Positions 12,322 to 26,876 are shown, counted from the stretch's first letter. The stretch: 64,000 bases of DNA from Mastigias papua (GCA_964019165.1 OZ025273.1:4955823-5019822), one strand, 5' to 3'. The notes: generated by a model from the sequence alone, not told the origin. Numbers and translations are program-made.

Positions 12322-14177
12322 ATGATAATGATGCCACAAACAGTTACACCAAATATTACGCTGCTGATAAAGTCGACAGTGCTGGTAATGAACCAAAGCA
12401 ATACTTTTCATACAACCACTGATAATAATCCGCAAGATCTACGTATTTTAATACCGCTAATATTCTGCTGCACCATGGTCTTCTTGATCGGCGTTCCAGG
12501 CAATTCCATGGTGATATATGTGTTGGGCCTAAGGCAGAGGCGGCACAGAAGCAACAACGGTAATATCTTTATAGTCAACCTGGCAGTTGCTGACATTCTG
12601 GCTTCTGCAGCAGTGCCATTGGTGATCATCCATGATCTGTTGTGCATTGGCAGGTGGAATCTTGGCAGCTTTTTGTGCCATCTACTTCCAGCACTTAACC
12701 CAGTCACCCTTGTCGCATCTTCCTGGGCATTGGTTGTAATTTCAATTGATCGCTACCGGTAAGCATTGGCTGGTGTGTAGTTGAAAGAATTAATATCTCG
12801 TTTTGTCATAAAAATAAGTACTGAAAAGTCATGTTTCAAGGTTTGGTACCATCTTTCACAAATAGTTAAATGCACTACTAAGGAATGAAATAAACAAATT
12901 TTGAGATTCGAAGCCTGCCAAAGTCCTAACAGCTTCTAGCTTTATCAAAGTGGGTTTCTTTTGATTCATAACAACAGCATCTCCTCTTACAATCTAACTT
13001 ATGCATTTGTAATGTCAAACGTTAAGGACACGACCTTCTAATTCTACGTAGCGTCTTGTACAAATTGGGAGCTCCCTATTACAGTTAAAAGTTTTACACA
13101 GTAAAAGGCAATATTTTTATGCCATTCAATATTAATTATTGAAATATCAGTCCTCGTCTCAATGCAGTTCCTGACGAGTGCATGTATGTTGGTAAACTGG
13201 TATAGACAGGTCTTGCCTATTCTTTGGAATGGAGTAGCGATTTACCGACAAAAGGCGCAATTTCAGGGGTTTTTACACCCCCACAACCCCAGATACATTT
13301 GTCCCTAATGCTAATATTGACAGGATGTAAATTAGGTCAAGGGTTGTTACACCCCTACAACCCAGATAAATTTGTCCCTAATGCTAATATTGACAGGATG
13401 CAAATTAGGTCTATCCTAACTTAGGCCAACTTTATAATTTAGCTGTCTTTCACTTGCAGCATTATTTCAAAACCGTTCAGTGATATGCTGCCCATAAAAA
13501 CAAGAGCAGTTTTGATTGGTGCTGTCTGGGTGGTAGGTGTGGCAGCGAGCCTACCACTTGCAATACGATTAAGCTACATAGATGATGCACTCATCTGCGT
13601 GGCCACTTCATACCCACCTGTGCACCAGATTGTCTATGCCGCATGCTACATCACCGTAGGATGGATTGTTCCTGGAGTTATACTTGTAACTCTCTACTAC
13701 AAAACAGCTGGACAACTGAAAATGAGCGAAGACTACCATTCTCATGCTAGAGTTATGCAACGGCAGATACGCAGAGAGAACAGAGAGGTTGTGAAGATGT
13801 TTGTTGTTGTAGTAGCCTTGTTCTTCGCATGCACGATGCCAAATGCCGTTTATCAGATCGTTTACCATTACATATACCTGTTTAGAGTTGAAGCAAACAG
13901 TCCCTACTTAATTCAAATCTACACAATCCTACCATGCCTAAGTGCAATGAACAGCTGTATTAATCCATTGGTGTACGCAAAGATGCACAAGGAGATGAAC
14001 AGGCATATGCGTGGTCTAGCTACAATGCTGCGACGTACTTTGTGCTCGCAAAGTGTACAAAGATTGGACACTTGTTCCAGATCACAAGGTGGAAATACTG
14101 ATACGATGGTGGGTGGAAATGGTGGTTTGCTAAAATCTGTTATAGAAGAAACAAGTTTTAGCAATAATGCCAAGTAA
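12322..14177 (+). CDS. Class A (rhodopsin-family) G protein-coupled receptor, peptide-receptor-like
   Basis: Two exons, 12322-12758 and 13460-14177, with a 701-nt GT-AG intron splitting the codon after DRY; 384 aa. It is a complete seven-helix receptor: TM1 with GVPGN (residues 57-61), TM2 LAVAD (87-91), Cys119 and Cys192 for the extracellular disulfide, DRY at 143-145, TM6 with FFACTMP (267-273) and TM7 with NPLVY (314-318). A basic helix 8 and a Ser/Thr/Gly-rich tail follow. Candidate N-glycosylation sites are N11 and N24. The pattern (long third intracellular loop rich in Arg, no aminergic TM3 Asp seen) is typical of neuropeptide receptors, but the ligand cannot be named. The upstream open frame begins with TTG, so the ATG at 12322 is taken as start. 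A possible polyadenylation signal AATAAA is at 14497. Confidence 0.92.
13262..13416. repeat. Tandem duplication, 73-bp unit, in GPCR intron
   Basis: Two consecutive copies with period 73; the shared core TTTGTCCCTAATGCTAATAT occurs in each copy, 73 bp apart (GTCCCTAATG at 13301 and 13374). Copies differ by a few substitutions. It sits wholly inside the GPCR intron. Confidence 0.85.
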
Positions 14178-17100
14178 TTAATCATCTATATATTTCAAAG
14201 GCATCTATTGATACCTCATTTACTGTCCTTAAACATATTTTACGTTCTTTATAACATTTGCTAGTCAAGCTCATGACTGTTGATCATGATATACTCTCTA
14301 ATCGGGGGAGGGGGAGGGGGTTCTCCTCTCATTAACTCTCAGACGAATGACAGAGTTCGCATTTAAAAAATTTCCTTTCACCTATTAACTTCATTTATTT
14401 AACTCAATTCATTTTATTGTATCATTAAGATACAACAGGGTACAAACTTTAGCTAAGTACAAGACTGATTTACACACTGCCCTGCAAAAACATCAAAATA
14501 AAATAAGACCTGATTAAAAAAGGCATACATACTATCTTACATTAAAAGAGCAACAAAAAATATGTAAAATTAACGAGATGGAAACAAGGCTACGAGATTA
14601 GAAAATATTGAACAAAACGGTTTTGCTCAAATATGTCAGCTAATTTAAACCTATTAGAATTCTTAGTTTATCATTCATTGGTATAATTTCCACGTAATGT
14701 AGAACGTTGACAACTTTGTAATGAAGTAAAAAATAAAAGTGATACACGAAGCATACTGTAAATCCTCGTAATAGCCACTTAGAGGTTGATTTATATTTTA
14801 TGCTTTTAACTGGGGGCTTTTTGGAAGGGAGGATCTGAAACATGCTGCATGAAAACTTAATTTCAAAACTCTTTTTCTCCACAATAGTAAAAGAACGGTC
14901 CAAGTTTCAGCATCAGTCTACAACAAGGTGGTCATCATTGCTTGTACCTAAGGCTTACTCGAGGTTGGGTTACTACCAACTTGAAGTTCTAGCATGGGAC
15001 TTGTTCGAGGGAGGCTTTCTTGAGGGGTGCTAATGTATGGATTTACAGTAATATGAGGAAATCAACGGCAGTTATTGTCTCCCAAACTGGAAAGGTTGAC
15101 TGTAGTTATATGCTCTGGAACTATCCAAAATCTCTCCACTTCTATATTCATGCTATGTGGCTATACACTATGTTGCGTTGGTATTCTATCGAATTCGAAA
15201 TAAACATTGCCATCTATTTATAAATAACTTTTTGAAACCCTCCCCCGGACATTCTTACTCCAGACCCACAGCCTAACATCACTCTATGAATGTGTATTAA
15301 GAAAACTGAGACTAAAAATTGGGGATTGTATATTCCCAATATACTGCTAACGCGATCACTTTGTATTGTTGGATTCCATTCTACCCGTAAAAATCTTCAA
15401 ACCTCTTACACAAGATGGAAAATTTCTCAAGTTTTCTGATATCAGTGCCACAACCTTACAAGCCTGGCCAAACAGTATATGCTCTTATCAAAAAAGTGAT
15501 TTCTTGACACCAAGAGGTGATTAAAATCCCTCCAATGGACTACGGTTCTTGAGCTAAGTACATCTTGTACAAAAACTTTTCCTATTGGCCTCAATACATT
15601 TGGCTTGAAGAACGCACGCCTTACTTCAACTTACTTCGGTTAATCACTACACACTCATACAATCAGCTTGCAATAAAAATATAAGGCTACGGAAGAAGCA
15701 AATTCTTAAGGTTATTCTTCAAAAGTCGTAAAACTTTACAAAAATGCTCTGCTTAATGGTCTTATTCCTGACAGTTGTCATGGCTACAGACACAGCGAGT
15801 GGGAAACGCATCTCGTTGTAATGACGCAGCTCCACGCAACAAGAATGCTTTTCAAATACTTACTAACTTTAAGGGAGAGTTTATTGATAAAATTATCTCC
15901 TTTGTTTAGAAAGGGATAATATCGAGACTCAGCTGTTTGCAAACATCAAATGCAAGAATAGACTATACAACAATGACAATGCAAATATTTGAAAAAGTAA
16001 GAGGAAGACCTAAGCTAGCTAAACGGCCGAATATCTGAGAAAGAGCGAAGATTTCTGAGTAATATTCTAACAAAGTATAACAGACGATACAAGATTTTGA
16101 GTAGAGAAACTCACGTTGTTGTTTGGAGGATGAAATGGCATTAACATACAGAAGAAAATAGATCAAAACTGAGAATTAAAGAGAATAAAGTCAACAGAAA
16201 GTCCCAGTCCTGAATTTCCAACATTCAAATTGGCACCTGGTGGCATTGTAAAGTAAGGAAATTTATTTATTTGCAACGAGAAAAATTATGTATCTGCACC
16301 ATTTTCAACAATCGTTTGTGCGCATAAGGGAAGGCTATCTCAAACAGCAGTGGGCAAAAAGTCAGAAACAAGCACTAAACGTACACTCAGTTTTAAACAA
16401 ATAGAATCGTTATGATGCAGTTGTCTGATTTGTATGCAGTTTCGTAAATATTTCAAGAAATATTTCTCGAAAATACTGAACTAATGAATCAGCTCAAAAT
16501 ATAATTCTGGAATAAATAGAGTAAACAACCACTAAAGAGCAAGCAATAACACCCGTTTCGTGTTAGCACTTAAAAGCAGACTAAAACAGAAAGTGAACAC
16601 AGCGGCCTGATTTTCTATGATCAAAGATATGGCATGATTTTCTATGATATTATGTGATTGCTTTTGATATGATGTGATCTTCGTTGATTTGATATGGTTT
16701 TCAAAGATTTCATAACTTCCTACGATATGTCTGCAATATGACTGTCTATGATTGATATGATTTGATATAATTGTCTATGATTTTATATGATTGTGTATGA
16801 TTTCATATGATTGCAAATGATTTCATATAGTCATGGGTGTTTATGATGTTTATGATGTTATGCATCAATGAGTTGATGGTAGAAATAGTACCAAAGTTTG
16901 ATCTCTAAATATGCACATTATTAGTATATCAAATCTACGCGCCTGCTCATCTTCGATATATATACCGAAATCAAGTATATGCCTGAGTCTCTTATCAGAA
17001 ACTGAGGTTAAAATCAATCATACCTTCTACGCTTCTCTAATACTTAATCAGCCTATTAAATTAAATTCTTCATTTAGAAAGTCTATAACACCTTGTCGTA

Positions 17101-18240
17101 ATGATACAAGAAACAAATGAAAGGCAGAAGGCAGGAAGAGTTCAGTGAATGAGAAAAGGATAGGGGGGGGGGGTGGGGTGGGGTGGTAAAGTAGAGAGTC
17201 GAGCGAGATGACTGTACATACAGATTTTTTAGAGTCATAGGATATCTGAGGCTTGCGGCCACAGCACTGAGAAAAATATGTATTCCTTTTCCTAAAAAGG
17301 TTGAGAAGTGTTCCTTTAGTGATGAATAAGGGAACAATCTATTGAAGATATTTAAGTTTATGTATTTTTGATGCATGGAGTTCATTATAATCAGAAAAAT
17401 AAATGTGCCAGGGGGTGATTTGAAAGGGATGCTACATAAATGAGTGAATTTCAAAGTTGGTAGGGCAACTTTAAACGTACACTCGTGTAAAAAAATGAAC
17501 TCAGTTCACCATCTTCAAAAGAGGAATGCCCAGCAACACCACGGACGCCTGCAGCAGGGGACAACCGGTGTGATCGTTCCAAAATGCTAACAAATAACCT
17601 GCTCCACGCTCTTAATACCTAACAATTATAATAAAGAAAATCTGCCCCCCTGCCTACCTCTTGCGCAGGCATCCCTGAAAAATATTTTGCAAATATTCGA
17701 AAGAACATTAGTAGAGTTTGTACATCACACTGCAGATAATGAGTACCATTCGACTAGAAAGGAAAGTCTTTGTATATGACACTCTTGATTGTCCTCAGTG
17801 ATTCATAAGAATAGAAGGGCGATCAAAGTTTACTACCCTCCACGTCACTTTCACGTTGGATGGTAGTCTAAGATGAGGTTGCGTAAAACAGAAAACAAAA
17901 AGGTGACTTTGCATTGATCCAGTGATATTACGATATCAGCAAAGATTTGGATTTATCAATTCGTAGCATTTGCTGCATGAGATAAGAAGATTAGCTATAT
18001 TATTTGAATCGAAATTCAATCTGTCGTTTAAGGTTTTATATTTGTATTCTTTTCTACAACGTCCGGCTCGTAAACTGTAATCTTCAAGCTGATAGGCTAT
18101 TGAAATTACTTATCAACATAGCAAGGAGCTATCGCCCAAGCCAAACTCTTGGCATAATACCTTATCGATCAAACTGTGCCGAGCGAAGGGATTTTGTCTG
18201 AAGAGCTCCAATTTTATAGCGAAACATGTAGTGTATGTAA
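14178..18240. other. Intergenic, no gene recognised
   Basis: AT-rich DNA without convincing coding sequence; the open frames present are short and unrelated to families I know. Contents: a G-rich run near 14304-14321 and another at 17163-17187, plus the degenerate ATGATTT/ATATGATT minisatellite at 16610-16870. Confidence 0.5.
16610..16870. repeat. Degenerate minisatellite of TATGATTT/GATATGAT words
   Basis: Variants of TCTATGATTTxATATGATTG recur irregularly through about 250 bp, ending in TTTATGATG repeats. It looks like an old slippage-derived tandem array. No coding or structural role is visible. Confidence 0.65.
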
Positions 18241-18271
18241 CGATAAGCACTCCTGTTTATTCACGTTCTCC

Positions 18272-18353
<82 letters not shown>
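18272..18353. repeat. (TA)n microsatellite
   Basis: Nearly pure TA repeat with one AA interruption near 18296, immediately left of a hammerhead unit. Confidence 0.98.
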
Positions 18354-18359
<6 letters not shown>

Positions 18360-18494
18360 GAGAGAGAGACTCTGAAAGTACTGAGAGTACTGATGAAGAG
18401 ATATTTATCGAAACGTCTATAGTTTAAGTGAAGTATATTTTTTATTCTCTCTCTTATATATATTTATATACTATGCGAATGCGGCCCTGATTCA

Positions 18495-18500
<6 letters not shown>
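18354..18500 (+). ncRNA. Hammerhead ribozyme motif in a (TA)n-bounded unit
   Basis: Core CTGATGA at 18390-18396 and GAAAC at 18410-18414. Stem II can form from GAT/ATC between them. After GAAAC comes GTC (predicted cleavage after 18417), then TAT, which pairs with GTA directly before CTGATGA (one G-T pair). Stem III is only ACGT, so it needs a second copy. The unit is flanked on both sides by (TA)n and ends with CTATGCGAATGCGGCC, a tail shared inverted with the unit at 23388. Such motifs are known in Penelope-like elements. Confidence 0.75.

Positions 18501-18568
<68 letters not shown>
18500..18568. repeat. (TA)n microsatellite
   Basis: Pure TA repeat immediately right of the hammerhead unit at 18.4 kb. 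Confidence 0.98.
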
Positions 18569-18569
<1 letters not shown>

Positions 18570-18759
18570 TGCCTAAATGGGACAAGAATAGAGAGTGGCA
18601 CATAAACTTCTATGTTGGCCATTGACTCTGTGCCTTATCTTGATCTAGCAGTGCCGAGGCTCTTGGTGGCTGATACCCAATCGCTAGAAATCCCTTGCTT
18701 TTTGTGTTTCCAGAACGGGTTCAATGATCAAATACACCAAACTAAACTATACTTGTTAT

Positions 18760-20556
18760 ATAATGATGATTATGATCACTAAGAGAATAGATAGCTTCTT
18801 TTGCCATCCAGAGAATAAACTCTTGATACATTATAAGTTTGCTCTATCTAATTTGTCCTGGCATCGTACTATTGCTGACCTTAGTAAGACATCGGTAGTC
18901 CAGAATCTGGATAGCATTGTTACAAGGTGTTTCAGGCGATGGCTTGATCTTCCAATAAGCTCAACTCTAAGCACTCTCACCCTAAAGAAATCAAAGTGTA
19001 GAATCACTCTTGTTTTACCTTCTGCAATATTTATTCAATGCCAAACAGTCATTAGGGAGTGGTCATTTTCAATTCTGGGTACCAGGGCGGAGGATTTTTG
19101 ACAGGGGTATGAAACTTCTTGTACTCATTTGGTAGGGGTATGAAACTTTCAAGGAACATTGTTATGGGGGTACGAAACTATTTTGTTTTGAAAAAAATAT
19201 ATGTACAGTCATTAGTCAACATCTAAAAGGAAACGCAACAGCATATAAGACTTAGTACACAGCATACACTCAGAACAAGTTTTCAAACATTGTTAATTTT
19301 TGTTTGTAAAGAATGCTGCAAGTAAGGTTTGTTTGCAGTCATTAACGTCTCTCTGCAGCTTGAGTTGCTTTTTCTTTATGGTTATGTCATTTGATTTCAA
19401 TAAATTTTGTTCCATCCTCTCAACCGCTTGTTCTGCTTGTAGAAGGCTCCCATCAAAATCTGCAAAGACACTATTTTCTAACAGCAATTTCAGGCCCTTC
19501 AAGTGCAACTTTGGCAATAGCTTGTCAAAACCATTTTCAACCCTATCATGTTTCTCAATAGTGAAGCTGAAGTCAGACTTGCTAAATGTATGTATTATTT
19601 GGAATGGGGTACCAAACTTTTTCACTTACATATGGTGGGGTGTGAAGAATGTTTCAATATTCAAGATGGGGTATGAAATTTATTGTGATTATGTGAAATT
19701 ATCCTCCGCCCTGGTACCTAGGATTAAAAATGACCACTCTCTTAGAAATGCTCTTTAAACCTCTCCCAATCCTGACATCAATTCTCTGTGGACAGCGACC
19801 AGCAAGGACTCAAATATTCAATATGATCAATACATAACTACAAAGCAGGTTCACTCTGCCATTCAAAAGGACCATGAGGATCGCACTAACTATGAATTAA
19901 CATCTCAATGTTTCATCATGTCTTCCGTCCTTTAGCTCTCCAATCATAAAACCTGTGATCTGTGGTCAACTGTACAACACAACATGCCGAAAAATAGTTT
20001 CAATTTTATGACTAAGCGTATTAACAGTACTTTGGCAACTCGCAAGAACCTTTTTAAAAGGTCTCTTTCCGATTTGCCAACTTGCTCCTTTTGTCTCCAG
20101 TTGGAAAAGCTTCAGCATATTGTCTCGAGTTGCAGGCCTTATCTAGATGATGGCAGGTACACCTGGCGTCTCAATTCTGTTCTTCATTGCAAAATCATTT
20201 TCTTCCATACAGAATTGCCTCGTATATGCTGATCTCCCTTTTTCCCATCTCCTTCGCTTGTAATTCTCTTCTTGCTTTGATTTCTTCAAACAATTCTCTT
20301 TATGCTTTAGAATTAACGGTTGGATTTGAAACAAATATAAAAATTAATAGTAATCGCAAAGCTGCTAAGTACAAGCGCCCCTTTTGCTCGACTTAAAACC
20401 ACGGTATCATAGGATCAACTTGATAAATATTTCTATGGGCACTCTTGGTGTTAAAAGCAATCATTGAAAATATTATGAACATTGCAGTGAGGTACACCTA
20501 CCATGTACTCTGTAGAAGAAACAAGGCGTGGACAAACCCCGAAGTATTAAACTTTT
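18760..20556 (+). pseudogene. LINE (non-LTR retrotransposon) reverse-transcriptase C-terminal remnant, interrupted
   Basis: 3' portion of a non-LTR retrotransposon polyprotein. Readable segments: 18775-19054 (WLDLPISSTLSTLTL, FIQCQTVI), 19745-20232 with a terminal zinc-binding motif C-x2-C-x8-H-x4-C (CSFCLQLEKLQHIVSSC) and GRYTWRLNSVL, then 20233-20396 (LELTVGFETNIKINS), and a last part ending LCRRNKAWTNP at about 20550. Between the first two segments a 687-bp MITE has inserted. At least one stop and two frameshifts break the rest, so it is dead. The order and the motifs match LINE polyprotein C-termini that I have seen in cnidarian and other invertebrate genomes; the exact clade is not assigned. 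Confidence 0.85.
19055..19741. mobile_element. PIF/Harbinger-like non-autonomous transposon inserted in a LINE
   Basis: Ends are inverted: left GGGAGTGGTCATTTTCAATT and right (reversed) GAGAGTGGTCATTTTTAATC, matching on for about 41 bp through GGTACCAGGGCGGAGGAT. The flanks are TTA on both sides (19052-19054 and 19742-19744), the TWA duplication typical of PIF/Harbinger. Inside are direct repeats of GGGGTAYGAAAC. A minus-strand open frame of 110 codons (19293-19625) resembles no transposase I know. Confidence 0.8.
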
Positions 20557-21160
20557 AATTGAATTCCATTTGCTTTTTTCAAACTTAACTGTTTCCTCGT
20601 TTTCTCTTCAGTATATATTCGTCTTTGTGTTGTATGTTACTTTACTGCTGATGTACTATTTTTTATGCAGATATGCCAATTTTACATAGTCTGTTGATTA
20701 ATGAGATGAATAACTGAAATTTTCAAATTGTTCATGAATGAAATGAAATTTTAAAAAAATTATTTGTAGTATTCTTGTTATCAAAATTAGTGGATCTGAT
20801 TTGACAATAATAGGAAATAGTTGCAATCAATTCTTCCAACGCGATTCCCAGTAAGGAATTGGATCCTAATTCTCTTTCTTGAAATCAATCGATAAATGAT
20901 TTCCTAGCAAAATCATGGCCTTGAGATGAATAAAAGCAATGGTGCAATGAAAACACTTCCTGCAGGTGTGCAGCACGAGACATAACACAGTCCCAAAGTG
21001 CGTATACTGCTGACATCACTGACATGTTCTAGATCAAAATTTATTCTATGGCAGACAAAGCATCTCTGTCTTCTATTGACAAATACAGATACGCAAAAAT
21101 CGACAGAGGATTTTAACATAGATCTTTAAAGAATAAGACTAAGGGGGATTACTGAGCTTA

Positions 21161-21277
21161 TATTTACATACCATTAAAACGCCTTAAATAATACATTCCT
21201 TTTTAAATTAACTTTTACAATTAGGTTAATTTAAAAAAGAGTGTATTATTTTAAGGCGTTTTAATGCTATGTAAATA
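21161..21277. mobile_element. Foldback MITE, 117-bp near-perfect palindrome
   Basis: Left arm 21161-21212 and right arm 21224-21277 are inverse copies of about 50 bp (core CATTAAAACGCCTTAAA) around a spacer of about 11 bp. No coding is present. The structure fits a small foldback MITE; the target duplication is uncertain. Confidence 0.75.
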
Positions 21278-21340
21278 GTGCCCCCAATTAGTAGAAATGC
21301 TAAATGTTTTAGACACTGTAATTAATCAATTATTATTATT

Positions 21341-21372
21341 ATTATTATTATTACTATTATTATTAGTATTAC
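21341..21372. repeat. (ATT)n microsatellite
   Basis: Short imperfect TTA/ATT trinucleotide run. Confidence 0.9.
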
Positions 21373-21472
21373 TGATCAAGTTAGAAAGTCTGCAAAATAA
21401 AGGGTTGTAAGCATAGATAAAAAAATTTAGTGTAGTGAGTATTAAAATATTTGGCCAAATGGTGCTAAATAA

Positions 21473-21586
21473 GGGAGTGGTCATCATTTAAGGCCAGGGT
21501 GGGGACTGAAGAGAAAGCTTATTTTCTCAGTTACCCCACCATTTTATCTTCAGTCTCCACCCCGTTCATACAAAATGACCGCTCCC
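21473..21586. mobile_element. PIF/Harbinger-like MITE, 114 bp
   Basis: Ends GGGAGTGGTCAT and (reversed) GGGAGCGGTCAT, with matching GGGTGGGGACTGAAGA / GGGTGGAGACTGAAGA further in. Flanked by TAA on both sides (21470-21472 and 21587-21589), a TWA duplication. It shares its terminal GGGAGTGGTCAT with the 687-bp element at 19055, so the two are probably mobilised by the same transposase. Confidence 0.8.
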
Positions 21587-21868
21587 TAAACAAAAATTAT
21601 ATGTTTCGTGAGATATTCTTATTGCAGCTTGCTCATAGTTGCATTTGTTCAACTTTCTAAGGCTTAGTTCCAAGTATGCCTAGTACCTATATACACTTGC
21701 TCTCTCTCATATAAAGCTTGTGCTTTAGAAAATTCACTAATAAAACATACCAAGAAAAACAGCAGTGAAACTCCGTAGCGAATAACACCTATGCACAAAA
21801 GTGCATCAATTGAGTCAAAGGTTTGTACTTATAACACTTCAGAAGAGAACCCTTAACTTCTAACTCCT

Positions 21869-21871
<3 letters not shown>

Positions 21872-21924
<53 letters not shown>
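21872..21924. repeat. (TA)n microsatellite
   Basis: Pure TA repeat with no hammerhead unit next to it. Confidence 0.97.
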
Positions 21925-21926
<2 letters not shown>

Positions 21927-22972
21927 CTTGTCAAAAGGTGTAATTCTATTTTTTTACTCCAGAATAGTGATACCCAAGTCACAATAATCTTGAGTGCTAG
22001 CTCGTGATTCAACAAATTTCAGGGTTGGTGACCGGCGCGAATGACTTACTACTGCTGGCAATGGCAAAAACGGCCAGTGTACGGCGCACTTGATGTAAAT
22101 GAATGAAGAAAATTCTTTGCACCTGGTAACAACCAGACATTAAGTTAAATCACATCTGTGTATGGCTAGCAGACAAAGATAGACAGCTTTCGTGTTACCA
22201 GCCAAAAGTAAACAAACCTCGTATACAGAGCTGTCGCTTTGGTTGGCAACTACTGTTGATATTCGATTATCTTTAGAATGTTTTGTTCGTATACTGTTTG
22301 TGGCTTTTACCTCTACACTCCCTTGAGCAGATCAAGTTGTGTTCGCTGTGATTCCCATTCTATACTATTCATGGTGTGTTTGAAGGTATGCAGTTGTAAG
22401 CTTCCTATTACCTACTTTTAAAAGCTGAAAGCACGACTATCTTCAGGTGGAGAAAGTCTTTTCACATGACTGTTATGCATCTTATTCGTTTGAACTATTA
22501 GTTTTTACAGCGAGTTCTACTCCAGTTTTTGTCTAGAGTACTTGCACAGGCCAGTCCAAGGGCTCGACGTGGAGCAGGAGAGAAATCCTTTCATGCTGGG
22601 GTCATGCTGATAGTTCGAGATAGCAGCTGCCAGATAGGTCTTCTATACATTGCGATTTTGAATTTTGTACCAAGTATAGTAAATTGATTTAACCAATTTC
22701 ATTCGTATATTTTAAAACCTTGAAGCATCGATATATACAAGTGGTGAGCATGTGTCAATGGATCATTCTATGCTCAAACGTTGGCAGGTGCTACTTCTTG
22801 AATCTTTGCATTTCTGCAAATCCCGTTAATCGTCATTGTTGAATGTCTTTGTACAGCGCTGGCCTGCCTATTTGCTCCGGTAGTCAAGTCTATATGCACG
22901 TATGTATGCAAACACTCCTTACTAATGAAGAAGTATCTAAACAATACAAGAAAACGCCTTTTGAGCTTCTGA

Positions 22973-25526
<2,554 letters not shown>

Positions 25527-25599
25527 AACTAAACCTAAGCCGCATCCACAACGTATATAAATTACATAAATAGAATAAACCACAAATATACTATCCTTT

Positions 25600-25636
25600 A
25601 AGTAAACGTTTCGATCAGAATCTTCATCAGTACTAA
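25600..25636 (-). ncRNA. Hammerhead ribozyme motif in Penelope-like left arm
   Basis: Exact inverse of the right-arm motif: CTGATGA at 25630-25624 and GAAAC at 25612-25608, read on the minus strand. Transcription through the whole element in either direction would give one sense and one antisense hammerhead. Confidence 0.78.
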
Positions 25637-25691
25637 ACTTACAATGACATTGGGCCTGCTTAAATTACCTACATAACAATGGGGTCACAAT

Positions 25692-26159
25692 AAGCTTCCT
25701 AAGATTCGGACAGAAGGAGTTAGGGGTTGTTTTAGGTGTGGTAAAGCGCGATGTCAAGTTTGCAGTTATATGTCAGAGGGTAGTGGGTTTAGATGTAATG
25801 TTTCAGGTAGGGAGTATGATATAAATAGTGATTTTAATTGCGATTCTTCAGGGGTAGTGTATTTATTAGGCTGTAAAGTATGTGGCAAGCAGTATGTAGG
25901 TAGCACCTTTACATCATTTAGAGCCAGGTTTAACAATTATAAGTCATCTAGTAGGAAGTTTTCTAGTGGAGTAGCAGTGACGCAGGCAGAGTTGTTTAGA
26001 CATTTTACAGAAGCCAACCATCATGGATTTTTAGAGGATGTTAGTTTTCAAATTATAGATAGGGTATTTGGAGTTTCTAGACATAAGGAGGGATTCTGGC
26101 AGTTTAGACTACAGAGCTTTATACCTGAGGGACTTAACGTCAGATATGCAGATCATTAG
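25692..26159 (+). pseudogene. Penelope-like GIY-YIG endonuclease C-terminal domain, 5'-truncated
   Basis: The open frame runs from the left inverted repeat to the stop at 26157-26159. It starts with a Cys-rich finger (GCFRCGKARCQVCSYM), continues with FRCNVSG and NFNCDSSGVVYLLGC, then the GIY-YIG core: VVYLLGCKVCGKQYVGST, followed by FRARFNNYKS with its catalytic-type Arg, and a downstream EGFWQFRLQSF containing a Glu. In Penelope-like elements this domain nicks target DNA to prime reverse transcription. The finger directly upstream resembles the Neptune/Poseidon-type arrangement. No stop interrupts this 155-codon piece, so the insertion may be fairly recent, but without the reverse transcriptase it cannot move on its own. 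Confidence 0.88.
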
Positions 26160-26439
26160 CAATCCCCTATGCACTTTCCTAGCGTTAATTGCTTCTTTTG
26201 TCCATTTTGCGTCTATCCAGCATCTATTCTTCTTTTCTTCACACTTCTCGCACTCTTTGCATCACCTTATATGCTCTATATTATCCTCCTTTGTTTCTTA
26301 CTTCACAGCTTCGGCCCTCCCCATATAATGTATTCTTAATTTATCATGAGGTGTTAATAGGTAGGTCCCCCTTAGGTAATATCAATTGTGACCCCATTGT
26401 TATGTAGGTAATTTAAGCAGGCCCAATGTCATTGTAAGT

Positions 26440-26476
26440 TTAGTACTGATGAAGATTCTGATCGAAACGTTTACTT
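26440..26476 (+). ncRNA. Hammerhead ribozyme motif in Penelope-like right arm
   Basis: CTGATGA 26446-26452; stem II GAT/ATC with loop TCTG; GAAAC 26464-26468; ACGT as stem III; H17 is T at 26471, predicted cleavage site; stem I is AGTA (26442-26445) with TACT (26472-26475). All conserved core bases are intact. Confidence 0.8.
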
Positions 26477-26499
26477 AAAGGATAGTATATTTGTGGTTT

Positions 26500-26502
<3 letters not shown>

Positions 26503-26576
<74 letters not shown>
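26503..26576. repeat. (TA)n microsatellite
   Basis: TA repeat between the Penelope-like element and an inverted SINE copy, forming the apparent 3' tail of both. Confidence 0.97.
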
Positions 26577-26579
<3 letters not shown>

Positions 26580-26690
26580 GTCATTAGTGGGCTACCGCAA
26601 TGGGAAAATTTATTTTGGCCCCAATGCGGATTTGAACTCACAATGTTTCGATCAGAAGACTCCTTTGCTAATCAATTGCGCCAACCAGGC
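26577..26690 (-). mobile_element. tRNA-Arg-like SINE (family 2), copy a, with (TA)n tail
   Basis: Read on the minus strand: GCCTGGTTGGCGCAATTGAT (box A-like), a loop with CTTCTGA suggesting a TCT anticodon, GAGTTCAAATCC (box B-like), then a short body ending GGTAGCCCACTAATGACAT and the (TA)n. The copy at 39082 shares head and body, which shows this is a dispersed SINE rather than a tRNA gene. Confidence 0.8.
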
Positions 26691-26799
26691 AAAAAAACAG
26701 CTGTGGAATCTTAAGGTCATTCTAATGTGAGTCCTTCAACGCATCTAGGGCCTTTTCTATGTTTCGGCATATAATGCCAAGCATACTACTACCATCTCT

Positions 26800-26840
26800 T
26801 CAATTTCGGCCAAGGATAGCCTCATCCGCCGAAATTGAAG

Positions 26841-26866
<26 letters not shown>
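26800..26866. repeat. Inverted repeat followed by short (TA)n
   Basis: CTTCAATTTCGG (26800-26811) and CCGAAATTGAAG (26828-26839) can form a 12-bp stem, followed at once by (TA)n to 26866. It resembles the ends of the hammerhead-bearing units but lacks the CTGATGA core. Confidence 0.55.

Positions 26867-26869
<3 letters not shown>

Positions 26870-26876
<7 letters not shown>

Noticed and set aside
12408..12707. Minus-strand 99-codon frame
   Set aside because: Antisense of GPCR exon 1, without any recognisable domain.
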